Positions 1 to 7,917 of a DNA stretch of 64,000 bases are shown piece after piece. Numbering within the stretch: the stretch's first letter is position 1; the number at the start of each line of letters is the position of its first letter. Both the position numbers and the translations under genes were made by a program. The notes below the pieces were generated by a model. It searched no databases, was not told the origin of the DNA, and saw only the letters and a list, made by a program, of their open reading frames with translations. Source of the DNA: CALNYX01 sp942490925 (lineage in GTDB: Bacteria > Chlamydiota > Chlamydiia > Chlamydiales > JAAKFR01); NCBI GenBank assembly GCA_942490925.1, contig CALNYX010000017.1, positions 496,001-560,000 on the forward strand, read 5' to 3'.

Positions 1-23
1 TAGGAGAGCGATAAGAGCCCGTT

Positions 24-551
24 TTATCGTCCGATGGCGTAGCCGATCACTTTCCACTCTTTGAGTCTTCCCTCTGTCATGAGTGTGACGGTTTCTTTGT
101 GCGATCCCTGACCTCCTGAGAACGTCGTGTCATATTGAATAACCATGAAATTTCCTGTGGTCCCATAGCGTAGACGCTTGCTCTTTTGATGTGAAGTCAC
201 TTTTCGTATGCGTACACTTCCAAGCGGTCCTCTTACAGATTTAATCCCAGAGGCCCACATATCTTGAGCGATGACATCCTTTAACAATGAGCCTCCGGCG
301 AGCCATGACAACGGATACTGTCCCTGATCGACAAGCGAAAGCCAGTAGATCGATTGTTGATCGGCGCCTGTTTGATTCGCCTGAGCTGGCTCTTCTGAAG
401 GAGTCGATAACCCACCGGTAGGGTAGGCTGCTGGCGGCGTTTCTTGTTCCACAAGGGGTGGTTTACCAGGATTTTCCTCTTCATAGACCTGTTGTTCAGT
501 CATCCATGCGAGAGCTGGAACAAGAAAATATGTGAGCATCAAAGATTTCAT
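24..551 (-). CDS. DUF4019-like exported protein
   Basis: The product is 175 residues. A hydrophobic N-terminus (residues 3-16) looks like a signal peptide, followed by a proline- and glutamate-rich linker (about 20-60). The C-terminal half has the layout of the DUF4019 family: a Trp-containing 'YWLSLVDQGQYPLSW' segment, then a Trp ahead of an RGPLG motif, a 'VIQYDTTF' strand, an EtVtL strand and a final W-K-V-x-G-Y strand. The family has no known enzymatic role, so a periplasmic or secreted role is inferred only. The start at 551 was chosen because it keeps the whole hydrophobic leader; a second Met at residue 5 is possible. It diverges from the tRNA pair that begins at 637. Confidence 0.7.
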   Translation of the reverse strand: MKSLMLTYFLVPALAWMTEQQVYEEENPGKPPLVEQETPPAAYPTGGLSTPSEEPAQANQTGADQQSIYWLSLVDQGQYPLSWLAGGSLLKDVIAQDMWASGIKSVRGPLGSVRIRKVTSHQKSKRLRYGTTGNFMVIQYDTTFSGGQGSHKETVTLMTEGRLKEWKVIGYAIGR

Positions 552-636
552 ATTGCGAAAAACAGTGGGCTTGAGGTATTTTTCTATTTCTCTTTTACGT
601 TAAGAGGAAAAAAGATTTATATCAATCTTTTCGCAC

Positions 637-709
637 GGGGGCTTAGCTCAGTTGGTAGAGCATCTGATTTGCATTCAGAAGGTCAGGAGTTCGAATCTCC
701 TAGCCTCCA
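637..709 (+). tRNA. tRNA-Ala(TGC)
   Basis: The sequence folds as a full cloverleaf. The acceptor stem GGGGGCT pairs with AGCCTCC through one G-T wobble. The D stem is GCTC/GAGC, the anticodon stem TCTGA/TCAGA with loop TTTGCAT (anticodon TGC at 670-672), and the T stem AGGAG/CTCCT with loop TTCGAAT. The discriminator is A709. CCA is not encoded. It lies 5 bases upstream of tRNA-Ile. The Ala-Ile pair is usual in rRNA spacers but no rRNA is visible here. Confidence 0.97.
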
Positions 710-714
710 TTCCC

Positions 715-788
715 GCGGTTATAGCTCAGTTGGTTAGAGCGCGACACTGATAATGTCGAGGTCCCAAGTTCAAGTCTTGGTAACCGCA
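715..788 (+). tRNA. tRNA-Ile(GAT)
   Basis: The acceptor stem GCGGTTA pairs with TAACCGC. The D stem is GCTC/GAGC, the anticodon stem CGACA/TGTCG with loop CTGATAA (anticodon GAT at 749-751), and the T stem CCAAG/CTTGG with loop TTCAAGT. The discriminator is A788. It is probably co-transcribed with the tRNA-Ala just upstream. Its 3' third is overlapped on the opposite strand by the end of the small gene at 770-1174. Confidence 0.97.
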
Positions 789-1174
789 TACTCCACACCT
801 TTCGCAATAAATGAGAGAGAGGTGACAACCTCGTCAACATGCTCGAGTGTCACAAGCAGAGAAGAGCTTCCCGTTAGTGTACCAGAGACCTTAACATCCC
901 CGTTCTCTTCTAAATGAAATGAGAGTCCCTCTTGAGGTGTTGCCAGATAATTCCTCAAGACATACATCGTGGCTGAAGAGTTGATCAGGGTAAATGAGCG
1001 CTCCTTTCCATCTCCTGTGACAGTTAATTGCAATTTATCAGGGCCAATTGGAGAAAAAAATGGCTTCAGCTCTCTAAATCGATTTCCTGCAGCAGAGGCC
1101 ACGGAGGTTAGGGGAGTCGGCGGAACTAACGGATCATTCTCTTCTGTTTTCCTATGGCAGCAACAACAAAACAT
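770..1174 (-). CDS. hypothetical protein with N-terminal cysteine cluster
   Basis: The product is 134 residues and I do not recognise it. It opens with four consecutive cysteines at residues 3-6, followed by His-Arg-Lys, a pattern that could be acylated or bind metal. The rest alternates short polar and beta-strand-like segments and has no membrane span. The gene starts 3 bases after the end of the Inc-like gene at 1178-1675, so the two probably form one operon. Its last six codons and the stop lie inside tRNA-Ile on the other strand. A secreted effector role is a guess from the Inc-like neighbour. Confidence 0.6.
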   Translation of the reverse strand: MFCCCCHRKTEENDPLVPPTPLTSVASAAGNRFRELKPFFSPIGPDKLQLTVTGDGKERSFTLINSSATMYVLRNYLATPQEGLSFHLEENGDVKVSGTLTGSSSLLVTLEHVDEVVTSLSFIAKGVEYAVTKT

Positions 1175-1177
1175 CCC

Positions 1178-1675
1178 TTACCCCTTTGTCATTTTTTTCA
1201 TCGCACCATCAATTGCCATGACTGATGGATTTTTTGCCTCTTCTTTCTGCTCAGCTTCAGGATAGGCTTTTTTTAGATCGGTCAGAAATTTCATGTTGTA
1301 GACAAGCTCTTTTCCTCGTGTCAGGCTCTCCCTAATAAAAGCGATATGTTCTTTTTTCTCACCCGTTTGAACCTTCTCATCAAGTAGCTCTTTGGCTCGA
1401 TCAATGAGCGCTTTGTAGTTCTTGGTCTGTAATCGGGCTGACTTCACCGCAAGTACAATGAGCGGAATGCTCAATGCAAGGACAACACTTGCTGGGATAA
1501 TCGCAGGATAGATGACTTGAGTAAGAGCATTGACCCCTGGAAGAGTGAGACAAAAGCTAGCGCTGACAATTGCAATGAGAGCGACCGTCGTCGTTAACAT
1601 CGCAACCGATCCAACAGCGCCACCAATGCGCCCCTCAACTGTGACATTTCGGTGTAAATCAGCTATTGCGGCCAT
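1178..1675 (-). CDS. Inc-like protein with paired hydrophobic segments
   Basis: The product is 165 residues. Two hydrophobic stretches near residues 20-45 and 50-76 are separated by a short turn, matching the bilobed hydrophobic domain of chlamydial inclusion-membrane proteins. A charged helical cytosol-facing tail follows (about 77-165) and is rich in Lys and Glu. Inc proteins are inserted into the parasitophorous vacuole membrane by type III secretion; that this one is an Inc is inferred only from the topology. It lies upstream of and almost adjoins the cysteine-cluster gene in the same direction. Confidence 0.6.
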   Translation of the reverse strand: MAAIADLHRNVTVEGRIGGAVGSVAMLTTTVALIAIVSASFCLTLPGVNALTQVIYPAIIPASVVLALSIPLIVLAVKSARLQTKNYKALIDRAKELLDEKVQTGEKKEHIAFIRESLTRGKELVYNMKFLTDLKKAYPEAEQKEEAKNPSVMAIDGAMKKMTKG

Positions 1676-1692
1676 AGGGGAATTGTTATAGC

Positions 1693-2880
1693 ATGAAGAT
1701 CAATATGGAAACACCTTTTAAGATCTGCGATCCAATACACGGCTTCATTCGCTTCAATACCATTGAAAAGCAATTGGTGGACTCGCGCCCTTTTCAACGC
1801 CTGCGCTACATCCGTCAGATGGGAATGGCCTACCTGGTCTATCCCGGAGCAACCCACTCCCGTTTTGAACACTCCCTAGGTGTCATGCATCTGGCTGATG
1901 AGATCTTCACCTCGATTGTCGATGAAACCGTGCCACTTGATCCAATCTACTGGCGCCAAATTGTCAGGCTTGCAGCCCTCTGTCACGATATGGGGCATTT
2001 ACCTTTTTCCCATGTTGCAGAGAAATATCTCCTTCCTGATGGGGGACATGAAAAGATGACAGCGGCGATCATTCAAAGTGAGGAGCTGCGCGCCATCTGG
2101 CAACAGCTTGGCCCTACAGCTGAGCAAGATGTCATGAAACTCTCTGTTGAAGATCACGGTCTTGAGATGACTAAGTGGGAGCAGATGCTCGCTCAAATCA
2201 TCACCGAAGATAATTTTGGAGCCGATCGTATCGACTATTTGCTGCGTGACGCCTACTCAACCGGCGCAAGCTATGGCCACTTCGACTACCACCAGCTGAT
2301 TGATACCCTACGCATTTTGCAAACACCGAATCCAACCATTGGCATTGCCTCTAGTGGCATGCAGTCCGTTGAATCCCTATGGATTGCACGCTATATGATG
2401 TATGCGCGTGTCTCTCATCACTCTAAAGTACGTCTCTTCTGTCAACATATGGGTCGCTTGATGCAACGCCACTACCAAACAGTTGGCTTTCCAGAGACAA
2501 CAGATGCCTATATCCGCGAGTGTGACCACACCATTCTCAATGTCATTCAAGACTATGCTGATCAGGGGAACTATGATGCAGAAGCGCTGCTCTTTCGCAA
2601 AAAGCCCTATCAAGAAGTCGTGTGGAAGGGGAATGTCGATACGCAAGCGCTGCAAAAAACTTTCAGCTCAAACATCATGATCGATTTTGTCGAGCAGAAG
2701 CAGGGACATCGCGATTTTCCAGTTCTCACAGAAAACAAATCGCATCTCACATCGAAACAGGCATCACCTTTTTTGACAACGATTCCACTCGGTGTGAAAG
2801 GACCACTTCTCTATGCGCATCCTAACTGCAAGCAAAAAGTCCATCAGTGGCTTGAAGCCTCTGGCGGATCTCCTGCATAA
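1693..2880 (+). CDS. HD-domain phosphohydrolase (SAMHD1/dGTPase-like)
   Basis: The product is 395 residues. It begins with the family's 'DPIHGFI' segment, then carries HD-superfamily metal ligands: His60 in 'RFEHSLGV', His98-Asp99 in 'LCHDMGHLPFSH', and a downstream 'DNFGADRIDYLLRDA' helix that supplies the last Asp. This architecture is shared by bacterial dNTP triphosphohydrolases and the SAMHD1 catalytic core, which convert dNTPs to nucleoside and triphosphate. The true substrate is not visible. The start was placed at 1693, but Met5 (1705) is equally possible. The 3' end overlaps the convergent ABC ATPase gene by 59 bases. Confidence 0.85.
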   Translation: MKINMETPFKICDPIHGFIRFNTIEKQLVDSRPFQRLRYIRQMGMAYLVYPGATHSRFEHSLGVMHLADEIFTSIVDETVPLDPIYWRQIVRLAALCHDMGHLPFSHVAEKYLLPDGGHEKMTAAIIQSEELRAIWQQLGPTAEQDVMKLSVEDHGLEMTKWEQMLAQIITEDNFGADRIDYLLRDAYSTGASYGHFDYHQLIDTLRILQTPNPTIGIASSGMQSVESLWIARYMMYARVSHHSKVRLFCQHMGRLMQRHYQTVGFPETTDAYIRECDHTILNVIQDYADQGNYDAEALLFRKKPYQEVVWKGNVDTQALQKTFSSNIMIDFVEQKQGHRDFPVLTENKSHLTSKQASPFLTTIPLGVKGPLLYAHPNCKQKVHQWLEASGGSPA

Positions 2881-3514
2881 GCGCCATTGGATCTTGGCCT
2901 GCAACTTCCAACGGTTCATGAAGCCTTCCATTAACAAGCACTAGAATACGATCAGCCATAGATATGGCATCGCGAAAATCGTGCGTAACAAGCAGAATTG
3001 TTTTTTGGTAGCGATCTCTAATTTGCTTGAGTAGCATGTAGAGCTGTTCACGAATCAAGACATCCAGCGAGCCAAACGGTTCATCGAGCAACATCAACGG
3101 TCGATTTTGCAATAGGGCGCGAGCCAGAGCTACTCGCTGACGCATTCCACCAGAGAGTTCGCTTGGATAAGCCTCTTCATAGCCTTCTAGACCAACAAGG
3201 CGCAGAAGTTTCTTTGCTTCATCCGTGCATGCCTCTTCAAGTTCTTTACCAAGCTCGCCACAGAGCATGAGATTTCCCAGCGCTGTGCGCCAGGGGAGAA
3301 GCAGATCTTCTTGTTGCATGTAAGTTGGAAGAGTTTGGCATGTGACAGTTCCTGAGTCAGGTTCAAGTAATCCGGTGATGAGACGAAAAAGCGTTGTTTT
3401 TCCCGAACCAGATCCACCGATGAGCGCAACGATTTCGCCTCGCTTTGCTTCGAAAGTAATGCCCTTTAAAATCGGGCGATCGTATGTGAAGTGTATGTCG
3501 TCAAGTAGTAGCAT
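2822..3514 (-). CDS. ABC transporter ATPase, nitrate/taurine-type
   Basis: The product is 230 residues, one nucleotide-binding domain. It shows Walker A GGSGSGKTT (residues about 33-41), the signature LSGGMRQR, Walker B with DEPFGSLD, and the switch His in LLVTHD. The DEPFGSLD and 'TR/IREQL' style points to the TauB/SsuB/NrtD family, which powers uptake of small anions or pyrimidine precursors. No permease or binding protein is next to it, so it either works with a distant permease or the operon has been rearranged. The upstream gene (3519-4256) ends 4 bases before this start. Confidence 0.88.
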   Translation of the reverse strand: MLLLDDIHFTYDRPILKGITFEAKRGEIVALIGGSGSGKTTLFRLITGLLEPDSGTVTCQTLPTYMQQEDLLLPWRTALGNLMLCGELGKELEEACTDEAKKLLRLVGLEGYEEAYPSELSGGMRQRVALARALLQNRPLMLLDEPFGSLDVLIREQLYMLLKQIRDRYQKTILLVTHDFRDAISMADRILVLVNGRLHEPLEVAGQDPMALMQEIRQRLQATDGLFACS

Positions 3515-3518
3515 TCAT

Positions 3519-4256
3519 CTAGGTCGGCACTGAAAATCCAGATCTGTTGGTAAACTGCTCAGCACTTTCATCTTTGTATATGGCATTCAAAAAACGTGGA
3601 TCCTCGACCCCTTTAATCAGAGGTCTAGCTGCATCACAGTAGGTATTGTACTGCTCTCTGTATTTAAAAGCTTCTGTACCCGGTGTGTAAAGTTCATTTT
3701 CGCGAGACCCTTCAACAAGGCTCTTTCTGTAGACAACATAGCACATCGGAAAATAAAAGAAGGTCTTTAAAGAGTAAGTATCTTGCTCTTTAGCAGCTTT
3801 TGCAAATGTTTGCTTATCTCTTTGAGCAACAGCATCAATTTCAGCTAATGTCAAATGGCCTAGAGCGCGTGCTGTTTTGAGTCGATGCTCGATAGGAGCC
3901 TTATTAACTATTTGAGTGTTGTATAGAGCCGCTGCTCTAGCAATCTCAGGATTGATTGGCTGCTTGAACTTTTCCTTAGCCACAAGCATAGGCTTTCCTC
4001 CTACCGACATCACTTCCCATAACTTCTTATCCGGTATGGTATTCAGCTTGCCTCCGATAAGGATTCGAGGAAATGAATAGGACGGCGTTCCACCAGCTAG
4101 ATAATGGATAAATAGGGGGATACAGAGGGTCAATACGTGAAATGCAAGAATCCCGACTTTCTGCCAGGTTTCAAGCTTTGGACAGAGGGGCTCTTCAAAC
4201 AGATGCGAATGGCAACAACGCAGATCATTAGGTATCATAGGCAGGCAGTATAGCAT
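3519..4256 (-). CDS. hypothetical membrane-anchored protein
   Basis: The product is 245 residues and unrecognised. A cysteine/histidine-containing N-terminus (CCHSH near residue 14) precedes one hydrophobic segment (about 33-53). The rest is a soluble, mixed-charge domain rich in Tyr, Lys and Glu. The gene is 4 bases upstream of the ABC ATPase start and may be co-transcribed with it. The ATG at 4254-4256 lies inside a 12-base motif that recurs at 4749-4760. Met7 is an alternative start, but neither candidate has a clear ribosome-binding site. Confidence 0.6.
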   Translation of the reverse strand: MLYCLPMIPNDLRCCHSHLFEEPLCPKLETWQKVGILAFHVLTLCIPLFIHYLAGGTPSYSFPRILIGGKLNTIPDKKLWEVMSVGGKPMLVAKEKFKQPINPEIARAAALYNTQIVNKAPIEHRLKTARALGHLTLAEIDAVAQRDKQTFAKAAKEQDTYSLKTFFYFPMCYVVYRKSLVEGSRENELYTPGTEAFKYREQYNTYCDAARPLIKGVEDPRFLNAIYKDESAEQFTNRSGFSVPT

Positions 4257-4262
4257 ATTAAG
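4251..4262. repeat. 12-base direct repeat, copy 1
   Basis: TAGCATATTAAG occurs here and again at 4749-4760. The following bases also agree at 8 of 12 positions. This copy contains the start codon of the minus-strand gene 3519-4256. The two copies bracket the decayed small gene at 4321-4738. Confidence 0.5.
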
Positions 4263-4320
4263 TCTAATTTAGGGTAGAACCCAGATTTAGACGCGCCAAG
4301 GCTATAAATATTGACTATTA

Positions 4321-4738
4321 ATGTTAACTAATAATATAATTGTCAGCATGTTGCCTATTAGAACCCAAAATCCACCAATTACAAGTAGTAGCCAGTCTAA
4401 TGACGGAGCACCCAATCTAGTTGACCGTATCAATAGACTCCGTCGACTAATAGCTGCAGCACGGCCGCTCGTAGACGAGGAGAATCCCATGCTTGATCCT
4501 ACCCGTGCTGAAGATAGGGGTGGACAACGCCCAGCAGGCTAGGTTGATAACGTGTATGCCCGCGCTGGTTATCGTATCCAAGAGATAGATCCAGAGGCAG
4601 GGCCTGCTGAGCCCTCAAGAGCAGCTACTTTCTATGTACATAGAACCGCAAATACATCCCATTTCCCAGCTTATTGATGAAGTGCCCAGGGTCGAAGAAC
4701 CGCCCAATAGCTCAAGCTACATGGAGTCTGTGGACTAA
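4321..4738 (+). pseudogene. decayed small gene, hypothetical
   Basis: An ATG frame from 4321 encodes 73 residues and meets TAG at 4540-4542. The same frame then stays open for 43 codons with similar Pro/Glu/Arg-rich composition ('YARAGYRIQEIDPEAG'). A second frame then carries on as 'QLIDEVPRVEEPP', ending at TAA 4736-4738. One stop plus one shift would restore a single acidic protein of about 135 residues. I recognise no domain. It may instead be a genuine 73-residue protein with non-coding DNA after it. Confidence 0.35.
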
Positions 4739-4748
4739 CACTTTATTC

Positions 4749-4760
4749 TAGCATATTAAG
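4749..4760. repeat. 12-base direct repeat, copy 2
   Basis: Second copy of TAGCATATTAAG (first at 4251-4262). In the minus direction it would read ATG followed by two codons and a stop, unlike copy 1, which starts a real gene. It could be a leftover of local duplication or insertion. Confidence 0.5.
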
Positions 4761-4921
4761 ATTATTTTAAGGCATAACAACTCGATGAAGCCTTTCGTCG
4801 AGACCCCCAAATCGTCCAAGCTACCTTATTTCACTCAATTCCTTGCGATCTCCGGGGAGAAGTCTCTTAGCTTCATCGTATCTTAATAATTATTTGATAT
4901 TATTGAGATAAGGGGAAGTTT

Positions 4922-5722
4922 ATGACAGTTAATGCAATTCAAAGAGATCCGATTGTAAGAGTGTTTGAAAGCAGAGGGGTTTTCTCTTTTGCGACTAAAG
5001 CCTTCACTATTGCCTCAAAAACGCTTCAGGTAACAGGTTCTGCTGCGGCTCAATATGTTCCCTATCTCAGTATTGCCAATGCTCCGATCTCAATCTATCG
5101 CCTACTCAAGCAGATCTCGGGTCATGTTCGGACATTAAAGGTTGCGAATGTCGCTAAAGAGCGCCTTTTTTGGTCAATGAGGATTATAGGAGCTGTTGGA
5201 GATACTATCGGTGGAATCGTTAAACCATTTGTTGGGGGAGCTGCTCTTGCTGGATTAAATCAGATCAAGCAGGTTCAATTTACATTTAACAAGGTCTTAC
5301 CCATTATCCTACTTGTGACGGATACAATTGGAATGATTGCTTCTGCATGGAGGTTGGGACGTACAATTCAAGAGTATAAGCGTTTCAATGCTGATACAAG
5401 GCCAGTTAATGACTTCTACGCAGAGAAGCTTTCTGGGATTGACCAGGCCTTTTTCAACGAGTGTTATAAGCCATTTGAGCAAAACCTTGACAATAGGTTT
5501 GGTAAAGAGCTTCATTCTGCTCTATTACGAGGTATCCGCTTCACAATATATGAGCACACGAATTTATTTCTGACCTCAGTTATGGGGGTTGTTGCTGCGA
5601 CTCTCTTTATGATGGGTTCCCAGTATTGCCTACCAGCTTCAGGTTTAGTGATTGGTTCAGCTTCTCTAGGGATTGTTCCTCTTATCTTGAAAAACTACTT
5701 CATTTGGAAGCATTCGATGTGA
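4922..5722 (+). CDS. hypothetical membrane protein, Inc-like
   Basis: The product is 266 residues. It has moderately hydrophobic stretches around 40-60, 80-105 and 120-140, and a clear C-terminal pair (about 212-235 and 240-258). The middle (about 145-205) is a soluble charged region with Tyr and Phe. This layout, and the position beside other membrane proteins of unknown function, fits a chlamydial membrane or Inc-family protein, but no named domain is visible. A good ribosome-binding site (AAGGGGAAG) precedes the ATG at 4922. The MFS gene begins 13 bases after the stop, so the two may be co-transcribed. Confidence 0.65.
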   Translation: MTVNAIQRDPIVRVFESRGVFSFATKAFTIASKTLQVTGSAAAQYVPYLSIANAPISIYRLLKQISGHVRTLKVANVAKERLFWSMRIIGAVGDTIGGIVKPFVGGAALAGLNQIKQVQFTFNKVLPIILLVTDTIGMIASAWRLGRTIQEYKRFNADTRPVNDFYAEKLSGIDQAFFNECYKPFEQNLDNRFGKELHSALLRGIRFTIYEHTNLFLTSVMGVVAATLFMMGSQYCLPASGLVIGSASLGIVPLILKNYFIWKHSM

Positions 5723-5735
5723 TAATATCGCATCT

Positions 5736-6968
5736 ATGACTAAACGTTCTTCTTTTCTAGTTCTTCTACTTTCAGGTTTTATTAACTATGCGGGTATTGC
5801 AATTGTATATCCAATTTTTGCTTTCCTGCTTTTTGACACGGATATGCTCTTTTTTGCTGAAGGGACATCGGATGCCATACGTGGACTTTGGCTTGGTATC
5901 CTAATAGCTCTTTATCCAATCATGCAATTTTTTGGGGCGCCTGTACTTGGAGCGCTCTCAGACCTTAGGGGACGCAAAAAACTGTTGTTACGTGCTCTGG
6001 TCATAGGACTTATCGGTTATCTCTTTGCAATCATCGGTGTCATCTTTCATAGTCTAATTGCTCTTGCCATCTATCGTATTCTTGTCGGGATTACTGCTGG
6101 TAGCGGCTCTATTCTTGGAGCGATCGTTGCTGACATCAGTCCAAAAGAGAAAAAATCTCGCAATTTTGGCCTGCTGAGCATGTGCTATGGGTCGGGCTTT
6201 ATCATTGCGCCCTTTGTCGGTGGTTTTCTGGTGAAGCAGTATGGCTATCTCTATCCCTTTTTGGTGCCCTTTGCTCTTGTAATGCTCAACATCGCTTTTG
6301 TCGCGTGGAAATTACCTGAAACGCTAGCTGCAGTACGGGAGGGAAAAGTCTCGATCTTCAAGTCTTTTGCTCTCGTGAAGCAAGCCTCGCATTTCCCAAC
6401 TCTGCGCACCTTGTTTATTAGCCTGCTCGTCTTCACCTTTGGTTGGTCCTTTTTCACTGAGTTTACACCACTTTTTTTGAACCAACGCTTCCACTTTGCT
6501 CCAGGAAGCACCGGTATCTACTATGGATACGCCGGACTTTTCTATGCGCTCTGTGCAGGCTTTGTCGTTTTTCCTGTTGTCAAAAGACTTGGAGCTGCGC
6601 GTACACTCTACTGCGCACAGATCGGCTCAGGCCTGGCTATTCTAGGAATGCTATTCATTTCAAGCCCGCTAGTTCTATGGCTTTATATCCCAGTTACGCA
6701 GTTGTTTATGGCATTTGTTTTTCCCACTACTTCGACAGTCATCTCTGATACAGTTGGCGATGACAGGCAAGGGGAGGCGATGGGAATCTATCAATCGATC
6801 AGTGCTTTAGGCCTGGCGCTCAGCCCGTTATTCAGTGGGTCACTTGTAGGGATGTATCCAGCTCTTGTGGTGATCCTTGGGGGAGGCTTGATGGCAGTGG
6901 GCGGTCTGATGTTTGGACTGTTCCATCAACGACCTCAAGCTGATGACTCTGCTGCGGAAGTTCAATAG
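5736..6968 (+). CDS. MFS transporter, TetA/multidrug-like
   Basis: The product is 410 residues with about 12 hydrophobic helices, the normal MFS length. The MFS signature after helix 2 is visible as 'GALSDLRGRKKLL' (about 80-92), the hallmark of drug:H+ antiporters of the TetA group. A second glycine-rich motif in helix 5 ('GSGFIIAPFVGGFL') resembles the antiporter motif C. The likely role is proton-driven export of a small molecule across the inner membrane, with the substrate unknown. The last 45 codons overlap the convergent recF gene by 137 bases. Confidence 0.88.
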   Translation: MTKRSSFLVLLLSGFINYAGIAIVYPIFAFLLFDTDMLFFAEGTSDAIRGLWLGILIALYPIMQFFGAPVLGALSDLRGRKKLLLRALVIGLIGYLFAIIGVIFHSLIALAIYRILVGITAGSGSILGAIVADISPKEKKSRNFGLLSMCYGSGFIIAPFVGGFLVKQYGYLYPFLVPFALVMLNIAFVAWKLPETLAAVREGKVSIFKSFALVKQASHFPTLRTLFISLLVFTFGWSFFTEFTPLFLNQRFHFAPGSTGIYYGYAGLFYALCAGFVVFPVVKRLGAARTLYCAQIGSGLAILGMLFISSPLVLWLYIPVTQLFMAFVFPTTSTVISDTVGDDRQGEAMGIYQSISALGLALSPLFSGSLVGMYPALVVILGGGLMAVGGLMFGLFHQRPQADDSAAEVQ

Positions 6969-7917
6969 CCTTGCATGAGGTGAGGAAGACTTGCCCGAGT
7001 TCTGCTAGATGCTCCATGAGCGCCGCTTCACGTTTTTGATCAAAGCTGATCCCAACATCATCGACACAAAGAAGGGGAGTCTCTTCTGTGATTTCTGCCA
7101 TGCGACGCCACTCTGCGAGTTTAAGCGCTGCAACACAGGAGCGTTGTTGCCCTTCACTTCCAAAAACGCGTGCAGGCTTCTCACCTAGATAGATGGCAAA
7201 ATCTTCCTTATGCGGCCCACTTGTAGTGAGTCCGAGTTCATATTCACGTTCTCGCTGAGTAGTGACAAAAGGTGAAGGTTTGTAGTGCAAGGTGAGCGGT
7301 TCAGGTTGATGTCTAGCAAGCCTGCTGAGCTCATCTAATGTTTGCTGACGTGTTTGAGAGAGAAAGGAGGCTGACTCACTCATCACTTGCTCAAACGGTT
7401 CAATAGTCTGGCGCTCATTTTGCCTGAGCAAGATGTTGCGCTGTTTCATCGCCTTGTAGTAACGCGAGAGATGTTGCAAGTAGAGGGGATTTGTGCGCGC
7501 AATGTGTAGATCTAAAAAATGGCGCCGCGTTTTTGGCAATCCTTTGACGAGCTCATGATCCTCAGGAGTGAGTATGACACCGTGCAAGATTCCAAGCAGG
7601 CCGCTTAGAGAGGCAAGCTGAGTGGCATTGTGGATGATTTTGCGTGTTTTTCCATCATAGTGCATTTTGAGCGTCTGCTCAATGCCACTTTTTTCAAAAA
7701 GCATCTCGAGATAAAACTCCTGCTCACCAAACTTGATGAGATCAGCAAGGTGATGCGTTCTAAATGAGCGGCCTGTGATCAGTAGATAGATCGCTTCGAG
7801 CAGCGTTGTTTTTCCCATGGCATTGGCGCCATGGATGAAATTGATGCCGGGAGCAAAGTCAACGCTGCACTCAGAGTAGTTGCGGAAATTCCTGAGATAA
7901 AGGCGATTAAGCTTCAT
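6832..7917 (-). CDS. recF: DNA replication/repair protein RecF
   Basis: The product is 361 residues. The N-terminus 'LRNFRNY' and Walker A (GANAMGKTT, about 33-41) are typical of RecF. The ABC-type signature region and Walker B ('LLCVDDVGISFD', about 303) follow. RecF loads RecA at gapped DNA with RecO and RecR. It follows dnaN with an 11-base overlap, the order seen in Chlamydia. About 26 residues after the conserved 'VVDG' end are an extra tail encoded opposite the last helix of the MFS gene. Confidence 0.95.
   Translation of the reverse strand: MKLNRLYLRNFRNYSECSVDFAPGINFIHGANAMGKTTLLEAIYLLITGRSFRTHHLADLIKFGEQEFYLEMLFEKSGIEQTLKMHYDGKTRKIIHNATQLASLSGLLGILHGVILTPEDHELVKGLPKTRRHFLDLHIARTNPLYLQHLSRYYKAMKQRNILLRQNERQTIEPFEQVMSESASFLSQTRQQTLDELSRLARHQPEPLTLHYKPSPFVTTQREREYELGLTTSGPHKEDFAIYLGEKPARVFGSEGQQRSCVAALKLAEWRRMAEITEETPLLCVDDVGISFDQKREAALMEHLAELGQVFLTSCKAIELPQQSHQLEVVDGTVQTSDRPLPSSLPQGSPQELDTSLQVTH

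Noticed and set aside
444..737. Plus-strand frame of 97 codons
   Set aside because: It runs through tRNA-Ala and the DUF4019 gene start and shows no protein-like features.
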